Source of the DNA: Balneicella halophila
GTDB taxonomy: Bacteria > Bacteroidota > Bacteroidia > Bacteroidales > Balneicellaceae
Assembly (NCBI RefSeq): GCF_003096835.1
Contig: NZ_QENZ01000003.1
Location: 372,001-436,000, forward strand
Length of the DNA stretch: 64,000 bases
Direction of reading: 5' to 3'
Under the pieces are notes generated by a model, which ran no database searches, was not told where the DNA came from, and worked only from the letters and a program-made list of their open reading frames with translations. This document shows, in pieces, positions 8,938-17,648 of this stretch. Numbering within the stretch: position 1 is the stretch's first letter; each line of letters opens with the position of its first letter. The translations under genes were made by a program, and so were the position numbers.

Positions 8938-9627
8938 TTATTCTGCGTTGGCAGCAGCTTCTTTTTTCAATTCTTCACTTGCAATAATTGCTAGCTCAAC
9001 GCGACGGTTTTTAGCCATACCTTCCTTAGTATTGTTATCATATTTCGGTTGTGTTTCTCCATACCATTTTGTACTAATTCTAGAAGAAGAAATTCCTTTA
9101 CTCATTAAAAATGAACTAACTGATTTAGCTCTCTTCTCAGATAAGTTGTAGTTGTAGCTTGCAGGACCTGAACTATCAGTATGTCCTTCTACTAAGATTT
9201 CCGTTTTTGGATAATCGTTTAGAATATTTGCCAATTTATTTAAAGTAGCTGCTGATGAAGCATTGATATCGTGTTTTTCTAGCTCAAAATAAACACCGCT
9301 TGTTTCATCAAAAGTTACATTAATACCTTCCCCTACACGCGTTACTTCAGCCCCAGGTACCTCCTGTTCTATTTCCTCAGCTTGTCTATCCATGCGGTCT
9401 CCAATGTAAGCTCCTGTAGCTCCGCCTACTACTGCACCAATAATAGCACCCAGTGCTGTATTTCCATCTCCCACTTGGCTTCCAATGGCAGCACCTGCAG
9501 CTGCACCACCAGCAGTTCCTATTACAGTGCCACGTTGTTTTTTATTAGATTGCTGAATGGTATCACACCCAACTATAAAAAAGATAGTGGTAATCACACT
9601 TAATAAAATAATTGAAATTTTTTTCAT
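8938..9627 (-). CDS. OmpA-family lipoprotein with glycine zipper
   Basis: A 229-residue protein. The N-terminus is a lipoprotein signal with lipobox FIVGC (Cys21). Residues about 33-75 are a glycine-zipper segment (AAAGAAIGSQVGDG, AIIGAVVGGATGAYIG), which inserts in or associates with membrane. Residues about 110-215 are an OmpA C-terminal domain with the peptidoglycan-binding motif EGHTDSSGPASYNYNLSEKR. It probably anchors the outer membrane to the cell wall. The lipocalin-like gene is 24 bases upstream on the same strand. Confidence 0.9.
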   Translation of the reverse strand: MKKISIILLSVITTIFFIVGCDTIQQSNKKQRGTVIGTAGGAAAGAAIGSQVGDGNTALGAIIGAVVGGATGAYIGDRMDRQAEEIEQEVPGAEVTRVGEGINVTFDETSGVYFELEKHDINASSAATLNKLANILNDYPKTEILVEGHTDSSGPASYNYNLSEKRAKSVSSFLMSKGISSSRISTKWYGETQPKYDNNTKEGMAKNRRVELAIIASEELKKEAAANAE

Positions 9628-9651
9628 GATTTTTTGAATTTTAAAATATAA

Positions 9652-10137
9652 TTATTGATTTATCTTCTGAAATTTATAAATAACATTTACTGGTTCTCCA
9701 TCTACACTTACACTAGAGCGTAGCGTCATTGAGGTATCATCTAAATAATCAATCGTTAAGCGGAAACCATACCCAGTTATATCTTTTTTCTTTTCGTCAA
9801 TAAATTTGAATTGCAATTGCTGAATACCATTTTGGTCAAGAATTGACCATCTAATGTCTCGTTGTCCACCCACACAATCTAATCCTTGGGGAATGTCGTA
9901 ATATCCTGTGCTGTTGATGTGATTGAAATACCATGTACTTCCTCCGAAACATTTTGCATCAGCATCTTTAAATAGTACAGAACTAAATTGACCTTGTGCA
10001 CCCGTATAGTCTACATTGGTAAGTTGCCATGTGCCGTCAACAGTTGTACGATATAGTTTATCTTCCTTACTAAGCGAGCACGAAATGCCTAGGAATGCTA
10101 CGATTACAGATAACATAATTATTCTTTTCATTTGCAT
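9652..10137 (-). CDS. Lipocalin-like lipoprotein
   Basis: A 161-residue protein with a lipobox at FLGISC (Cys20), so it is probably lipidated and exported. The mature part begins with a GTWQLTNVDY motif and has alternating strand-like segments with a WYFN and a final VIYKFQKI strand, as in the small lipocalin-like family of Bacteroidota. Ligand unknown. The start may be the third codon (MKRI) rather than the first ATG. It is likely co-transcribed with the OmpA-like gene. Confidence 0.65.
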   Translation of the reverse strand: MQMKRIIMLSVIVAFLGISCSLSKEDKLYRTTVDGTWQLTNVDYTGAQGQFSSVLFKDADAKCFGGSTWYFNHINSTGYYDIPQGLDCVGGQRDIRWSILDQNGIQQLQFKFIDEKKKDITGYGFRLTIDYLDDTSMTLRSSVSVDGEPVNVIYKFQKINQ

Positions 10138-10298
10138 AATATTTTTTAAGGTTAAAGTGATTTATTATTTAATACTCCAATATGTATGCCAAATATTATC
10201 TAACAAGATAGAAACTTGTGAAACCTACTTTTGTGGATAAAGTTTTATTATTCAGTAAAAACTCGTTATTTTGTAAAAGATTCTAAGTTAAGGATATT

Positions 10299-11639
10299 AT
10301 GAAAATAGTAATCGCCGGTGCAGGTGAGGTTGGAGTGTATTTGGCTCGCATGCTAAGCCATGAGAAACATGACATTACACTTATGGACATCAAGGAAGAA
10401 AACCTTGCCTATGCAAATGCACATTATGAAATATTGACTCAAGTTGGGTCTTCGTCTTCTATTGCAGATTTGCGTGCGGCTGGGGTAAGCAAAGCTAGAC
10501 TTTTCATAGCTGTTACTGAATCAGAAGAGATCAACATTACCTCATGCGTTCTTGCAAAAAAGTTGGGAGCTAAGCGTGTTGTTGCCCGTGTCGATAATAA
10601 AGAATACATACAAAAATCAAATCAGGATATTTTACAAAGTATGAGTATCGATGAGTTTGTATATCCTGAAGCTTTGGCCGCTGAGGAAATCGTAGCATCT
10701 CTAAAGATGACAGGCGCACATTTAATTCACGAATTTATCGATACCGGCATGGTCTTTTTCAGCGTAGATCTAAAAGGGAAATCTCCATTAATAGACAATA
10801 CCCTTGGCGATGTACGTAAATTGTATCCTAGTCGTTCCTATAAAGCTGTTGCAATAAAGAGAGAAGGGAAAACAATTATTTTGAAAGAACATAATCGTTT
10901 TAGAAAAGGAGATTTAATCTTTATAATCAGTAAAAAAGATGCTATCGACGAAGCACTCAAGATTTGCGGTACTGAGGAATTTGCATTAAAAAATATAATG
11001 ATATTAGGAGGTAGCCGTATTGGTCAGCGCACTGCTTCCCTACTTCAACATAAATACAATGTTAAGCTTTTAGAAATAGATAAAGAAAAAAGTTTTGAAA
11101 TTGCAGACTCTATTTCTGATACCCTTGTGGTTTGTGGCGATGGTCGTAATGTTGACTTACTAAGAGAAGAGGGCGTTGGATCAATGGATGTTTTTATTGC
11201 AGTTACAGGGAATTCTGAAACAAATATCTTTTCTTGTCTTTTGGCTAAAAAATTAGGCGTAAAAGCGACGATTGCTGAGGTTGAACATACAGATTTTATA
11301 GATTTAGCAGAGACAGTAGGGGTAGGTACTATGATTAACAAGAAGCTCATTGCAGCAGGGACGATATACAAACATACTACAGATACAGAGATTACACATT
11401 TTAAACAAATAACCGATGCTGAGGCTGATATATTAGAGTTGGTGGCAAAAAAGAATTCACGAATTACAAAAGAACCTTTGGCTGATATCCTTTTCCTTGA
11501 AGAGGCTACAATTGGTGCTATTATTAGAGATGGTGTGAATATTATTGCTTACGGAGATGTACAGATACAAGAAGGGGATAGAGCAGTTGTTTTTTCTATG
11601 CCACATCTGATAAAGAAAGTAGAAAAGTACTTTAATTAA
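10299..11639 (+). CDS. trkA: Trk potassium uptake regulatory subunit TrkA
   Basis: A 446-residue cytoplasmic protein with two copies of an NAD-binding Rossmann domain plus C-terminal domain. The first begins MKIVIAGAGEVGVYLARML, the second at about residue 232 with IMILGGSRIGQRTA. Each is followed by a TrkA_C ligand-binding domain. TrkA gates the TrkH channel in response to nucleotides. It lies 7 bases upstream of trkH, an obvious operon. Confidence 0.95.
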   Translation: MKIVIAGAGEVGVYLARMLSHEKHDITLMDIKEENLAYANAHYEILTQVGSSSSIADLRAAGVSKARLFIAVTESEEINITSCVLAKKLGAKRVVARVDNKEYIQKSNQDILQSMSIDEFVYPEALAAEEIVASLKMTGAHLIHEFIDTGMVFFSVDLKGKSPLIDNTLGDVRKLYPSRSYKAVAIKREGKTIILKEHNRFRKGDLIFIISKKDAIDEALKICGTEEFALKNIMILGGSRIGQRTASLLQHKYNVKLLEIDKEKSFEIADSISDTLVVCGDGRNVDLLREEGVGSMDVFIAVTGNSETNIFSCLLAKKLGVKATIAEVEHTDFIDLAETVGVGTMINKKLIAAGTIYKHTTDTEITHFKQITDAEADILELVAKKNSRITKEPLADILFLEEATIGAIIRDGVNIIAYGDVQIQEGDRAVVFSMPHLIKKVEKYFN

Positions 11640-11646
11640 TGGTATT

Positions 11647-13101
11647 ATGGTAATAAATTGGAAGCTTATCATCAATACTATTGGTCGATTTTTGCTTTTC
11701 GAGACAATATTTCTTCTAATATCCTTGGTTGTAGCTATAGGTTATGGAGAGCATGATGTTTATGCATTTTTATGGACGGCGATAATTACGCTGGTATTAG
11801 GTCTCATTTCATATTATTCTACGAAAAATTCGAATATAAATTTAGGCAAAAGAGAAGGTTATGTTGTGGTAAGCATAGCATGGGTTATATTTTCTTTCTT
11901 TGGTTGCTTACCTTATCTTTTTAGTGGGGCTATTCCCTCTTTTACAGATGCCTTTTTTGAAACGATGAGTGGTTTTACAACCACCGGTTCTTCTATACTT
12001 AACAATATTGAAGAATTGCCACACGGCATTTTATTTTGGCGTTCGTTGACACAATGGCTCGGTGGTATGGGTATCATTGTTTTATTTTTAGCTGTTTTAC
12101 CAAGGTTGGGCGTTGGAGGTAGAGAACTTTTTATTGCTGAGGTGCCAGGACCCTCACCCGATAAGTTAAAACCAAGCATAAAAGCAACAGCAAGACGCCT
12201 TTGGGGGCTTTATCTTGGATTTACAGTGGCTGAGGCTACCTTGTTAACAATAGGAGGCATGGAGATATTTGATGCAGTAAATCATTCTCTTACGACACTT
12301 GCTACAGGGGGATACTCAACAAAACAGGCGAGTATCGGAGCTTATCCATCGCCCTTTATTCAATATGTCATTACTTTATTCATGTTCATCGCTGGAGTTA
12401 ATTTTACCCTATCCTATGCTACTGTAACAGGGAAAGTAAAAAAGTTATGGAAAGATGAAGAGTTTAGATGGTACTTAGGTATTACGGTGCTTTTTACTAT
12501 GCTGGTTGCTTTTGGTTTAACTTTTACAATTGGTGTTAATGGCTTTGAGCAAAATTTTAGGGATTCTTTATTTACTGTTGTATCAATTCTTACGACTACC
12601 GGATATGCAACTGCAGATTATATCCTTTGGGCTCCACACATTGCATTGCTTGTTTTTGTACTTATGTTTTTTGGTGGCTCCGGAGGCTCAACCAGTGGAG
12701 GAGTTAAAATTGTAAGAGTAGTACTTCTGATTAAGAATAGCTACTACGAAATTGTGCGTTTATTGCATCCAAATGCTGTGATTCCTGTGAGATTTAATAA
12801 GCAGAGTGTGAAAAATTCTACGATTGACAATATAATGGCATTTGTCATTCTTTACGCAATTGTTTTTGTTGTCTCTATAGTTATTTTGTCCTTTTGGATG
12901 AGTGGTTTAGACTCTACCTTGAGTGCAGTCGCAACTAGTTTGGGCAATATCGGTCCTGGTTTTGGTCATATCGGTCCAACTGAAAACTTTAGTAATCTAG
13001 CTGATGGTGCTAAGTGGTTCTTGTCATTCCTCATGCTTTTAGGACGCCTAGAATTATTTACTGTTTTAGTCCTATTCACCCCTGCATTTTGGAAACGTTA
13101 G
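11647..13101 (+). CDS. trkH: Trk potassium transporter membrane subunit TrkH
   Basis: A 484-residue membrane protein with about ten hydrophobic segments and the four pore-loop filter regions of the Trk/Ktr family: SGFTTTGSS, TLATGGYST, STTTGYATA-type (ILTTTGYATA) and LGNIGPGFG. It moves K+ across the inner membrane with TrkA as the gating partner. VanZ-like gene follows with a 1-base gap. Confidence 0.95.
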   Translation: MVINWKLIINTIGRFLLFETIFLLISLVVAIGYGEHDVYAFLWTAIITLVLGLISYYSTKNSNINLGKREGYVVVSIAWVIFSFFGCLPYLFSGAIPSFTDAFFETMSGFTTTGSSILNNIEELPHGILFWRSLTQWLGGMGIIVLFLAVLPRLGVGGRELFIAEVPGPSPDKLKPSIKATARRLWGLYLGFTVAEATLLTIGGMEIFDAVNHSLTTLATGGYSTKQASIGAYPSPFIQYVITLFMFIAGVNFTLSYATVTGKVKKLWKDEEFRWYLGITVLFTMLVAFGLTFTIGVNGFEQNFRDSLFTVVSILTTTGYATADYILWAPHIALLVFVLMFFGGSGGSTSGGVKIVRVVLLIKNSYYEIVRLLHPNAVIPVRFNKQSVKNSTIDNIMAFVILYAIVFVVSIVILSFWMSGLDSTLSAVATSLGNIGPGFGHIGPTENFSNLADGAKWFLSFLMLLGRLELFTVLVLFTPAFWKR

Positions 13102-13102
13102 T

Positions 13103-13480
13103 ATGAAATATAGGTTGGTTTGGAATATTGGGCTAATCTGTTGGGCAATTCTTATTTTTGTACTCTGTACAATGCCCGCACCTAAAGTTGATGAGAAAGT
13201 ATTGATTCCTCATTTAGATAAGATTGCACACTTCGGATTATTTTTTGTTTTTAGTATCCTTTTCTTAAGATTCCTAGAAATATCTAGAGGAGTTTCCAGA
13301 ACTCTTTATACTGGCATCGTTTTAATCATTGTAGCGATTTATGGAGGTATTATAGAGTGGTTACAAGAGAGCTATTTTCACCGCTCTGCTGATATTTTTG
13401 ACTGGGGAGCCGATATGATAGGAGCCATAGCTGGCATTGTATTTTACTTTCTGATGTATAAATACTTAGTGAAAAGCTGA
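13103..13480 (+). CDS. VanZ-like membrane protein
   Basis: A 125-residue protein with four hydrophobic segments, a conserved-looking PHLDKIAHFGLFFVF and a late ESYFHRSADIFDWGADMIGAI motif, both hallmarks of the VanZ-like family. Function in most bacteria is unknown; teicoplanin resistance applies to only a few members and should not be assumed. Its last 15 bases overlap the 3' end of the Rrf2 gene on the other strand. Confidence 0.8.
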   Translation: MKYRLVWNIGLICWAILIFVLCTMPAPKVDEKVLIPHLDKIAHFGLFFVFSILFLRFLEISRGVSRTLYTGIVLIIVAIYGGIIEWLQESYFHRSADIFDWGADMIGAIAGIVFYFLMYKYLVKS

Positions 13481-13939
13481 TGAATTCTCTTCATCTAGAA
13501 TGCTGTTTAGGCTTTCATTATTTTCTTCGTTATTTAAAAAGTCTGCAACCGTTCTTGTTCTGAGTGATTCTAAAAGTTTTTCTCTTGCGGGTGCAATCTC
13601 TTCATGAATCCGGCAGTGTTCCCCATGCTCCTCAATGTGGTCTTTACAATTGCATGAGTATAATAGACATTCTTTGAAAACATTTTCTCCTTCAAAAATC
13701 TGAATGATATTAAGCAAAGGAAGTTCATTGGGTTCCGAAGCCAGAACAAAACCTCCATGTGGTCCTTTCGTAGATTTTACAATACCACTATGTGCTAATG
13801 GTTGTAAAACTTTTCCTACAAAAGGTGCAGAGAGTTGTAAATCTTCTGCAATTTTTTTCCCTCCTATCTTTCCGCTCTTCTTATTTTTGGCAAGATAAAT
13901 AACAATTTTCAAAGCATATTTTGAAGCACTTGCTAACAT
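13466..13939 (-). CDS. Rrf2-family transcription regulator
   Basis: A 157-residue protein with an N-terminal winged helix (MLASASKYALKIVIYLAKNK; ...APFVGKVLQPLAHSGIVKSTKGPHGGF) typical of the Rrf2/IscR family. A Cys cluster, ECLLYSCNCKDHIEEHGEHC, lies where IscR-type proteins hold an iron-sulfur cluster; here there are four Cys instead of three. It may sense iron-sulfur status, redox or nitric oxide. Targets are not evident; it stands alone between vanZ-like and buk. Confidence 0.88.
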   Translation of the reverse strand: MLASASKYALKIVIYLAKNKKSGKIGGKKIAEDLQLSAPFVGKVLQPLAHSGIVKSTKGPHGGFVLASEPNELPLLNIIQIFEGENVFKECLLYSCNCKDHIEEHGEHCRIHEEIAPAREKLLESLRTRTVADFLNNEENNESLNSILDEENSSAFH

Positions 13940-13987
13940 TGTATTATAGTTCTTTTCTGAATTTTACAAAGTTAGGAAAATGTTTTC

Positions 13988-14027
13988 AAAAAAAAAGAAG
14001 TTGGAGTCTTTTATTGAACCAACTTCT
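13988..14027 (-). terminator. Terminator after buk
   Basis: On the minus strand a perfect 9-bp stem (AGAAGTTGG/CCAACTTCT) runs into nine T. Confidence 0.88.
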
Positions 14028-14052
14028 AATTTATGTAGTCTCTAAATAATTA

Positions 14053-15123
14053 TTAACTATAAACTTTGGTTTCTACTTCATTTTTTAAGGCTGCCAGACC
14101 ATTAAGCGCTAAAGCTGACATTTCATCTTCTCCTGGTTCCACATGCACTTTTGATATATGCGATACATGCTCTTCTATAAATTTAGTAAGGTGCTTACTA
14201 TATGCTAAACCACCGGTTATAATGATAGCATCAACATCCCCTTTTAGCACTGCACTCATTGCACCTATTTCTTTGGCTGTTTGATATCCCATTGCTTCAA
14301 AGATAAGCATGGCTTCGCTATCACCATCTAATGCGCGGTTTTCCACTTCAAGTCCGCTGTTAGTCCCTAGATAAGAAACAAAACCACCTTCACCGACCAA
14401 TTGTTTTTGCATTTGCTCAATAGTCAGTTCACCACTATAGCAAAGTTGAACTAAAGAACCAGTGGGTAACCCCCCGGAACGTTCAGGAGAGAAAGGACCA
14501 TCTCCGTCCAATCCGTTGTTTACATCTATCACTCTGCCTCTTTTGTGAGCACCTACTGTGACACCACCGCCCATATGTGCAATTATAAGATTTAAATCCT
14601 CGTACTTTTTATTTATCTTTTTTGCATAGGCACGACCTACTGCCTTATGATTTAGCGCATGAAAAATAGATATTCTTTCAAAATAAACATGTCCCGAGAT
14701 GCGTGCAATTTCTTGAAGTTCATCTACTACCACAGGATCTGCGATATAGGCTTTAGCATTATCTATGTTATTAGCAATATCCATAGCAATAAGGGCACCT
14801 AGATTACTTGCATGCTCTTTGACGCCAACTCGGGTTAGATCTTTTACCATAGCATCATTTACCTCATAGACACCAGAGCTTATTGGCTTTATCAAACCTC
14901 CGCGACCTACAATAGCTTTAAAACTTTTAACATCTACACCAGCATGTGCTAATTCTTTTAAGATAATCTCTTTACGAAAGCTGAACTGGTTGCTTATTCT
15001 CTTGAACTTAGCAAGTTCTTCATTAGAATGATGTATGTTTTTTACAAACTGCTCTTTATCATCATGATATATCGCTATCTTGGTAGATGTAGAGCCTGGA
15101 TTAATTGCTAATATTTTATACAT
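14053..15123 (-). CDS. buk: Butyrate kinase
   Basis: A 356-residue acetokinase-family enzyme of the butyrate-kinase subgroup: INPGSTSTKIAIY at the N-terminus, VGRGGLIKPISSG, IAHMGGGVTVGAH and VIDVNNGLDGDGPFSPERSG. It interconverts butyryl phosphate (or a related branched-chain acyl phosphate) and the acid with ATP. No phosphotransbutyrylase (ptb) is adjacent, so the partner must be elsewhere or absent. It is divergent from the acyltransferase gene and has its own terminator. It hints at fermentative metabolism. Confidence 0.93.
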   Translation of the reverse strand: MYKILAINPGSTSTKIAIYHDDKEQFVKNIHHSNEELAKFKRISNQFSFRKEIILKELAHAGVDVKSFKAIVGRGGLIKPISSGVYEVNDAMVKDLTRVGVKEHASNLGALIAMDIANNIDNAKAYIADPVVVDELQEIARISGHVYFERISIFHALNHKAVGRAYAKKINKKYEDLNLIIAHMGGGVTVGAHKRGRVIDVNNGLDGDGPFSPERSGGLPTGSLVQLCYSGELTIEQMQKQLVGEGGFVSYLGTNSGLEVENRALDGDSEAMLIFEAMGYQTAKEIGAMSAVLKGDVDAIIITGGLAYSKHLTKFIEEHVSHISKVHVEPGEDEMSALALNGLAALKNEVETKVYS

Positions 15124-15212
15124 AATTGTTTATATATTGTATGAGAATTTAATTAATATGCAAAAGTAACGAATGCAAGCTATCGTTCAAACTAAAATGC
15201 TTAATCTTTTAT

Positions 15213-15220
15213 TACCTTTG
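15213..15220 (+). promoter_or_regulatory. -7 box upstream of the acyltransferase gene
   Basis: TACCTTTG matches the Bacteroidota -7 element and lies only 11 bases before the ATG, implying a very short or absent leader. No clear -33 element was seen. Confidence 0.5.
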
Positions 15221-15231
15221 CAACATATTTT

Positions 15232-16113
15232 ATGATTGGTAAATTTTTTTCATACATAGTTGTAGGCTTCCTAGTTTTAGTAAGCTATCTTCCTTTATCT
15301 TTGCTGTATATTATTTCAGATATTTTTTACCTCATTCTTTATTATGTAATTGGTTATCGGAAGAATATTGTAAGAGAAAATCTAAACAATTCATTTCCTG
15401 ATAAAAGTAAAGAGGAATTATTAAGAATAGAAAAGGAATATTATAAGCATTTGGCTGATATCTTTGTTGAGGTCATAAAATATCGCACTATTAGTAAGAG
15501 AGAACTGAATAAACGCTGTAAGGTTATCAATCATGAGCTAATTACTCAAGGTAGTATTGCTTATAGAAGTTTTATATGTGTTCAGGCACATTATGCTAAC
15601 TGGGAATGGGTTACACACATTGATGATTTGTGGAAACAAAAAGTACTTTCTGTTTATAAACCATTGCACAATAAAGCAGAAGATAAGTTTATGTTGAAAA
15701 TAAGAGAGCGATTTGGAGCTATTGGAGTTCCCAAAAATCATATCATTAGAGTGTTGGCTAGAAGAAAAAAAGCTGGCGAACTTTCTGCTGTAGGATTGTT
15801 GAGTGACCAGATGCCACACATAAACAAAGCGACACATTGGATGACATTTTTGAACCAAAATACTCCCGTATTTCTCGGAGCAGAAAAGATGGCAAAGATG
15901 TTTGATATACCTGTAGTCTATGCTTATAACAGGAAAATAAAACGGGGATATTATGAAATAGAGTTTAGGCTTATAACAGATAACCCCAAAGATACTGCTC
16001 CGCATGAAATTACAGAAAAGCACATGAGGCTTACAGAGCAGATGATTAAAGAAAAGCCACAATACTGGATGTGGTCTCATAGAAGGTGGAAGATAAAACG
16101 TAGTGATGTCTAA
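15232..16113 (+). CDS. LpxL/HtrB-like acyltransferase
   Basis: A 293-residue protein with an N-terminal membrane segment (about residues 5-40) and the lysophospholipid acyltransferase motif QAHYANWEW, in which His and Glu four residues apart form the catalytic pair. The C-terminus has the WMWSHRRWK motif found in LpxL-type enzymes. It probably adds a secondary acyl chain to lipid A. The stop overlaps the start of the glycosyltransferase gene by 11 bases, so the two are coupled. Confidence 0.88.
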   Translation: MIGKFFSYIVVGFLVLVSYLPLSLLYIISDIFYLILYYVIGYRKNIVRENLNNSFPDKSKEELLRIEKEYYKHLADIFVEVIKYRTISKRELNKRCKVINHELITQGSIAYRSFICVQAHYANWEWVTHIDDLWKQKVLSVYKPLHNKAEDKFMLKIRERFGAIGVPKNHIIRVLARRKKAGELSAVGLLSDQMPHINKATHWMTFLNQNTPVFLGAEKMAKMFDIPVVYAYNRKIKRGYYEIEFRLITDNPKDTAPHEITEKHMRLTEQMIKEKPQYWMWSHRRWKIKRSDV

Positions 16114-17119
16114 GGTTGTAATTGCTATACTTAACTGGAATGGGGAAAAGTTTTTAGAGCGATTTTTACCTTCTGTAGTAAGATTTGCTTCTGATGCTGA
16201 AATTGTTGTTATAGATAATGCATCCACTGATCGTTCTATTAAGTTTTTAAAAAAGAATTTTCCTGAAATCCGAATCGTTTCTTTAGATAAAAATTACGGT
16301 TTTGCAGAAGGATATAATAGAGGTTTGAAATGTATTGATTCCACGTACTATATTTTGTTGAATTCGGATGTAGAGGTAACAAAAAACTGGTGGCAGCCTT
16401 TAATAAATTTATTAGAAGCAGATTCAAATATTGGTGCAGTGCAGCCCAAAATAGTTTCCTATAATGCAAAGAATAAGTTTGAGTATGCGGGTGCTAGTGG
16501 TGGCTTTTTAGATAAATATGGCTATCCTTTTTGCCGAGGACGTATTCTAGACACTATTGAGGAAGACTCAGGACAATATGATCGTTTAATACAAGTTTTT
16601 TGGGCATCAGGTGCTGCGATGGCAATAAAGGCTGAGGTATTTCATAAGCTGAATGGCTTTGATGGAGAATTTTTTGCTCATATGGAAGAAATAGACCTGT
16701 GTTGGCGTATGCAACATGCTGGTTACTCGATTTATTGTGAGCCTAAAAGTGTTGTTTATCATGTTGGTGGTGGTACATTGCCCAATGAAAGCCCATTTAA
16801 GTTGTACCTCAACTTTCGTAACAACCTATTTATGCTTTACAAAAACCTCCCTTCGAATGAATTTATCCCCATTTTATTCATAAGGATATGTTTGGATGGG
16901 GTTGCTGCTTTGCAGTATCTCATCAAAAACAATCTTAATGCAGTAAAAAGCGTTTGGAAAGCACATATGCAATTTTATAAAAATTTACCAAGGTTGAATA
17001 AACAACGAAAAGTATTGCAAAAAGCAAAGCAATTTACTGCAAAGCGCTATACTAAGAGTATACTTTGGGAATATTTTATGAGAGGAAATAGAACGTTTTC
17101 GCAGTTAAATAGAGATTAA
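16103..17119 (+). CDS. Family 2 glycosyltransferase
   Basis: A 338-residue GT-A glycosyltransferase: SKVVIAILNWNGEKFL at the start, VIDNASTDRS for nucleotide-sugar binding, ILLNSDVEV for the metal-binding region, and EIDLCWRMQHAGY for the acceptor/catalytic base area. It transfers a sugar to a lipid- or polysaccharide-type acceptor at the inner face of the membrane. The substrate cannot be inferred. The 11-base overlap with the acyltransferase suggests a shared role in surface glycolipid synthesis. Confidence 0.9.
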   Translation: MMSKVVIAILNWNGEKFLERFLPSVVRFASDAEIVVIDNASTDRSIKFLKKNFPEIRIVSLDKNYGFAEGYNRGLKCIDSTYYILLNSDVEVTKNWWQPLINLLEADSNIGAVQPKIVSYNAKNKFEYAGASGGFLDKYGYPFCRGRILDTIEEDSGQYDRLIQVFWASGAAMAIKAEVFHKLNGFDGEFFAHMEEIDLCWRMQHAGYSIYCEPKSVVYHVGGGTLPNESPFKLYLNFRNNLFMLYKNLPSNEFIPILFIRICLDGVAALQYLIKNNLNAVKSVWKAHMQFYKNLPRLNKQRKVLQKAKQFTAKRYTKSILWEYFMRGNRTFSQLNRD

Positions 17120-17145
17120 AGTCATTAAAAAGTTTAATGAAATCG

Positions 17146-17176
17146 CTTGTAATATCAAATAGTATAATTATATTTG
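17146..17176 (+). promoter_or_regulatory. Promoter of tRNA-Ser
   Basis: TTG at 17147-17149 and TATATTTG at 17169-17176, 19 bases apart, 12 bases before the tRNA. Confidence 0.7.
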
Positions 17177-17188
17177 CACCGCATTATT

Positions 17189-17277
17189 GGAGAGGTGGGT
17201 GAGTGGCTGAAACCACCGGTTTGCTAAACCGGCATACGAGTAACATTGTATCGGGGGTTCGAATCCCCCTCTCTCCG
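17189..17277 (+). tRNA. tRNA-Ser (anticodon GCU)
   Basis: An 89-base tRNA with a 7-bp acceptor stem (GGAGAGG with TCTCTCC, one G-T), anticodon loop TTGCTAA, a long serine-type variable arm and T arm GGGGG-TTCGAAT-CCCCC. Discriminator base is G. The CCA end is not encoded. Confidence 0.97.
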
Positions 17278-17280
17278 CTA

Positions 17281-17315
17281 AAACCTCATAGAGTTGACAA
17301 CTGTATGAGGTTTTT
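17281..17315 (+). terminator. Terminator after tRNA-Ser
   Basis: A 10-bp outer stem (AAACCTCATA/TATGAGGTTT) continues inward through AGTT-GAC-AACT and is followed by T residues. Confidence 0.85.
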
Positions 17316-17336
17316 AGTTTCGGAAGAGAAAATTTA

Positions 17337-17368
17337 TTTGGTGGAGAATATAAAAATACATACTTTTG
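17337..17368 (+). promoter_or_regulatory. Promoter of tRNA-Pro
   Basis: TTTG at 17337-17340 and TACTTTTG at 17361-17368, 20 bases apart: a full match to the Bacteroidota consensus. Confidence 0.8.
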
Positions 17369-17410
17369 TCTCCGCAAAGAACAAAGAGGTTTTTTCAATC
17401 AAGAAAAAAT

Positions 17411-17485
17411 CGGGGTGTAGCGTAGCCCGGTCATCGCGCCTGCTTTGGGAGCAGGAGGTCGCAGGTTCGAATCCTGCCACCCCGA
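17411..17485 (+). tRNA. tRNA-Pro (anticodon UGG)
   Basis: A 75-base tRNA with acceptor stem CGGGGTG/CACCCCG, anticodon loop TTTGGGA flanked by CCTGC/GCAGG, and T arm GCAGG-TTCGAAT-CCTGC. Discriminator base is A. The CCA end is not encoded. Confidence 0.97.
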
Positions 17486-17508
17486 CTACAACAAATAATG
17501 ACCAATAT

Positions 17509-17546
17509 AAAACCAATGACTAATTCTAGTTGTTGGTTTTTGTTTT
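17509..17546 (+). terminator. Terminator after tRNA-Pro
   Basis: A long stem, AAAACCAATGACTA with TAGTTGTTGGTTTT (G-T pairs included) around a 4-base loop, followed by T-rich sequence. Confidence 0.75.
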
Positions 17547-17648
17547 AAATCATCTGCCTGTAATTCAATGCATCAATACTTCTTTTTCTTATTTAGAATC
17601 TATTTATACTAGATAAGATTAAGGAAAGTTTTATGTTTGTATTCGAAT

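Noticed and set aside
10232-10240. A perfect DnaA-box sequence TGTGGATAA in an AT-rich intergenic stretch (another at 35997-36005, and a near match TGTTGATAA at 5883-5891).
   Set aside because: Single scattered boxes are expected by chance in 64 kb; no cluster and no dnaA, so no oriC is claimed inside this window despite the parS-like sites.
15538-16227. A 229-codon minus-strand frame opposite the acyltransferase gene.
   Set aside because: Antisense shadow with Cys/Phe/Ser-rich low-quality sequence.
17168-17523. Three open frames over the tRNA pair, with peptides such as VAGFEPATSCSQSRRDD and RGGFEPPIQC.
   Set aside because: They are translations of the tRNA-Ser and tRNA-Pro genes; such peptides are frequent false gene calls.
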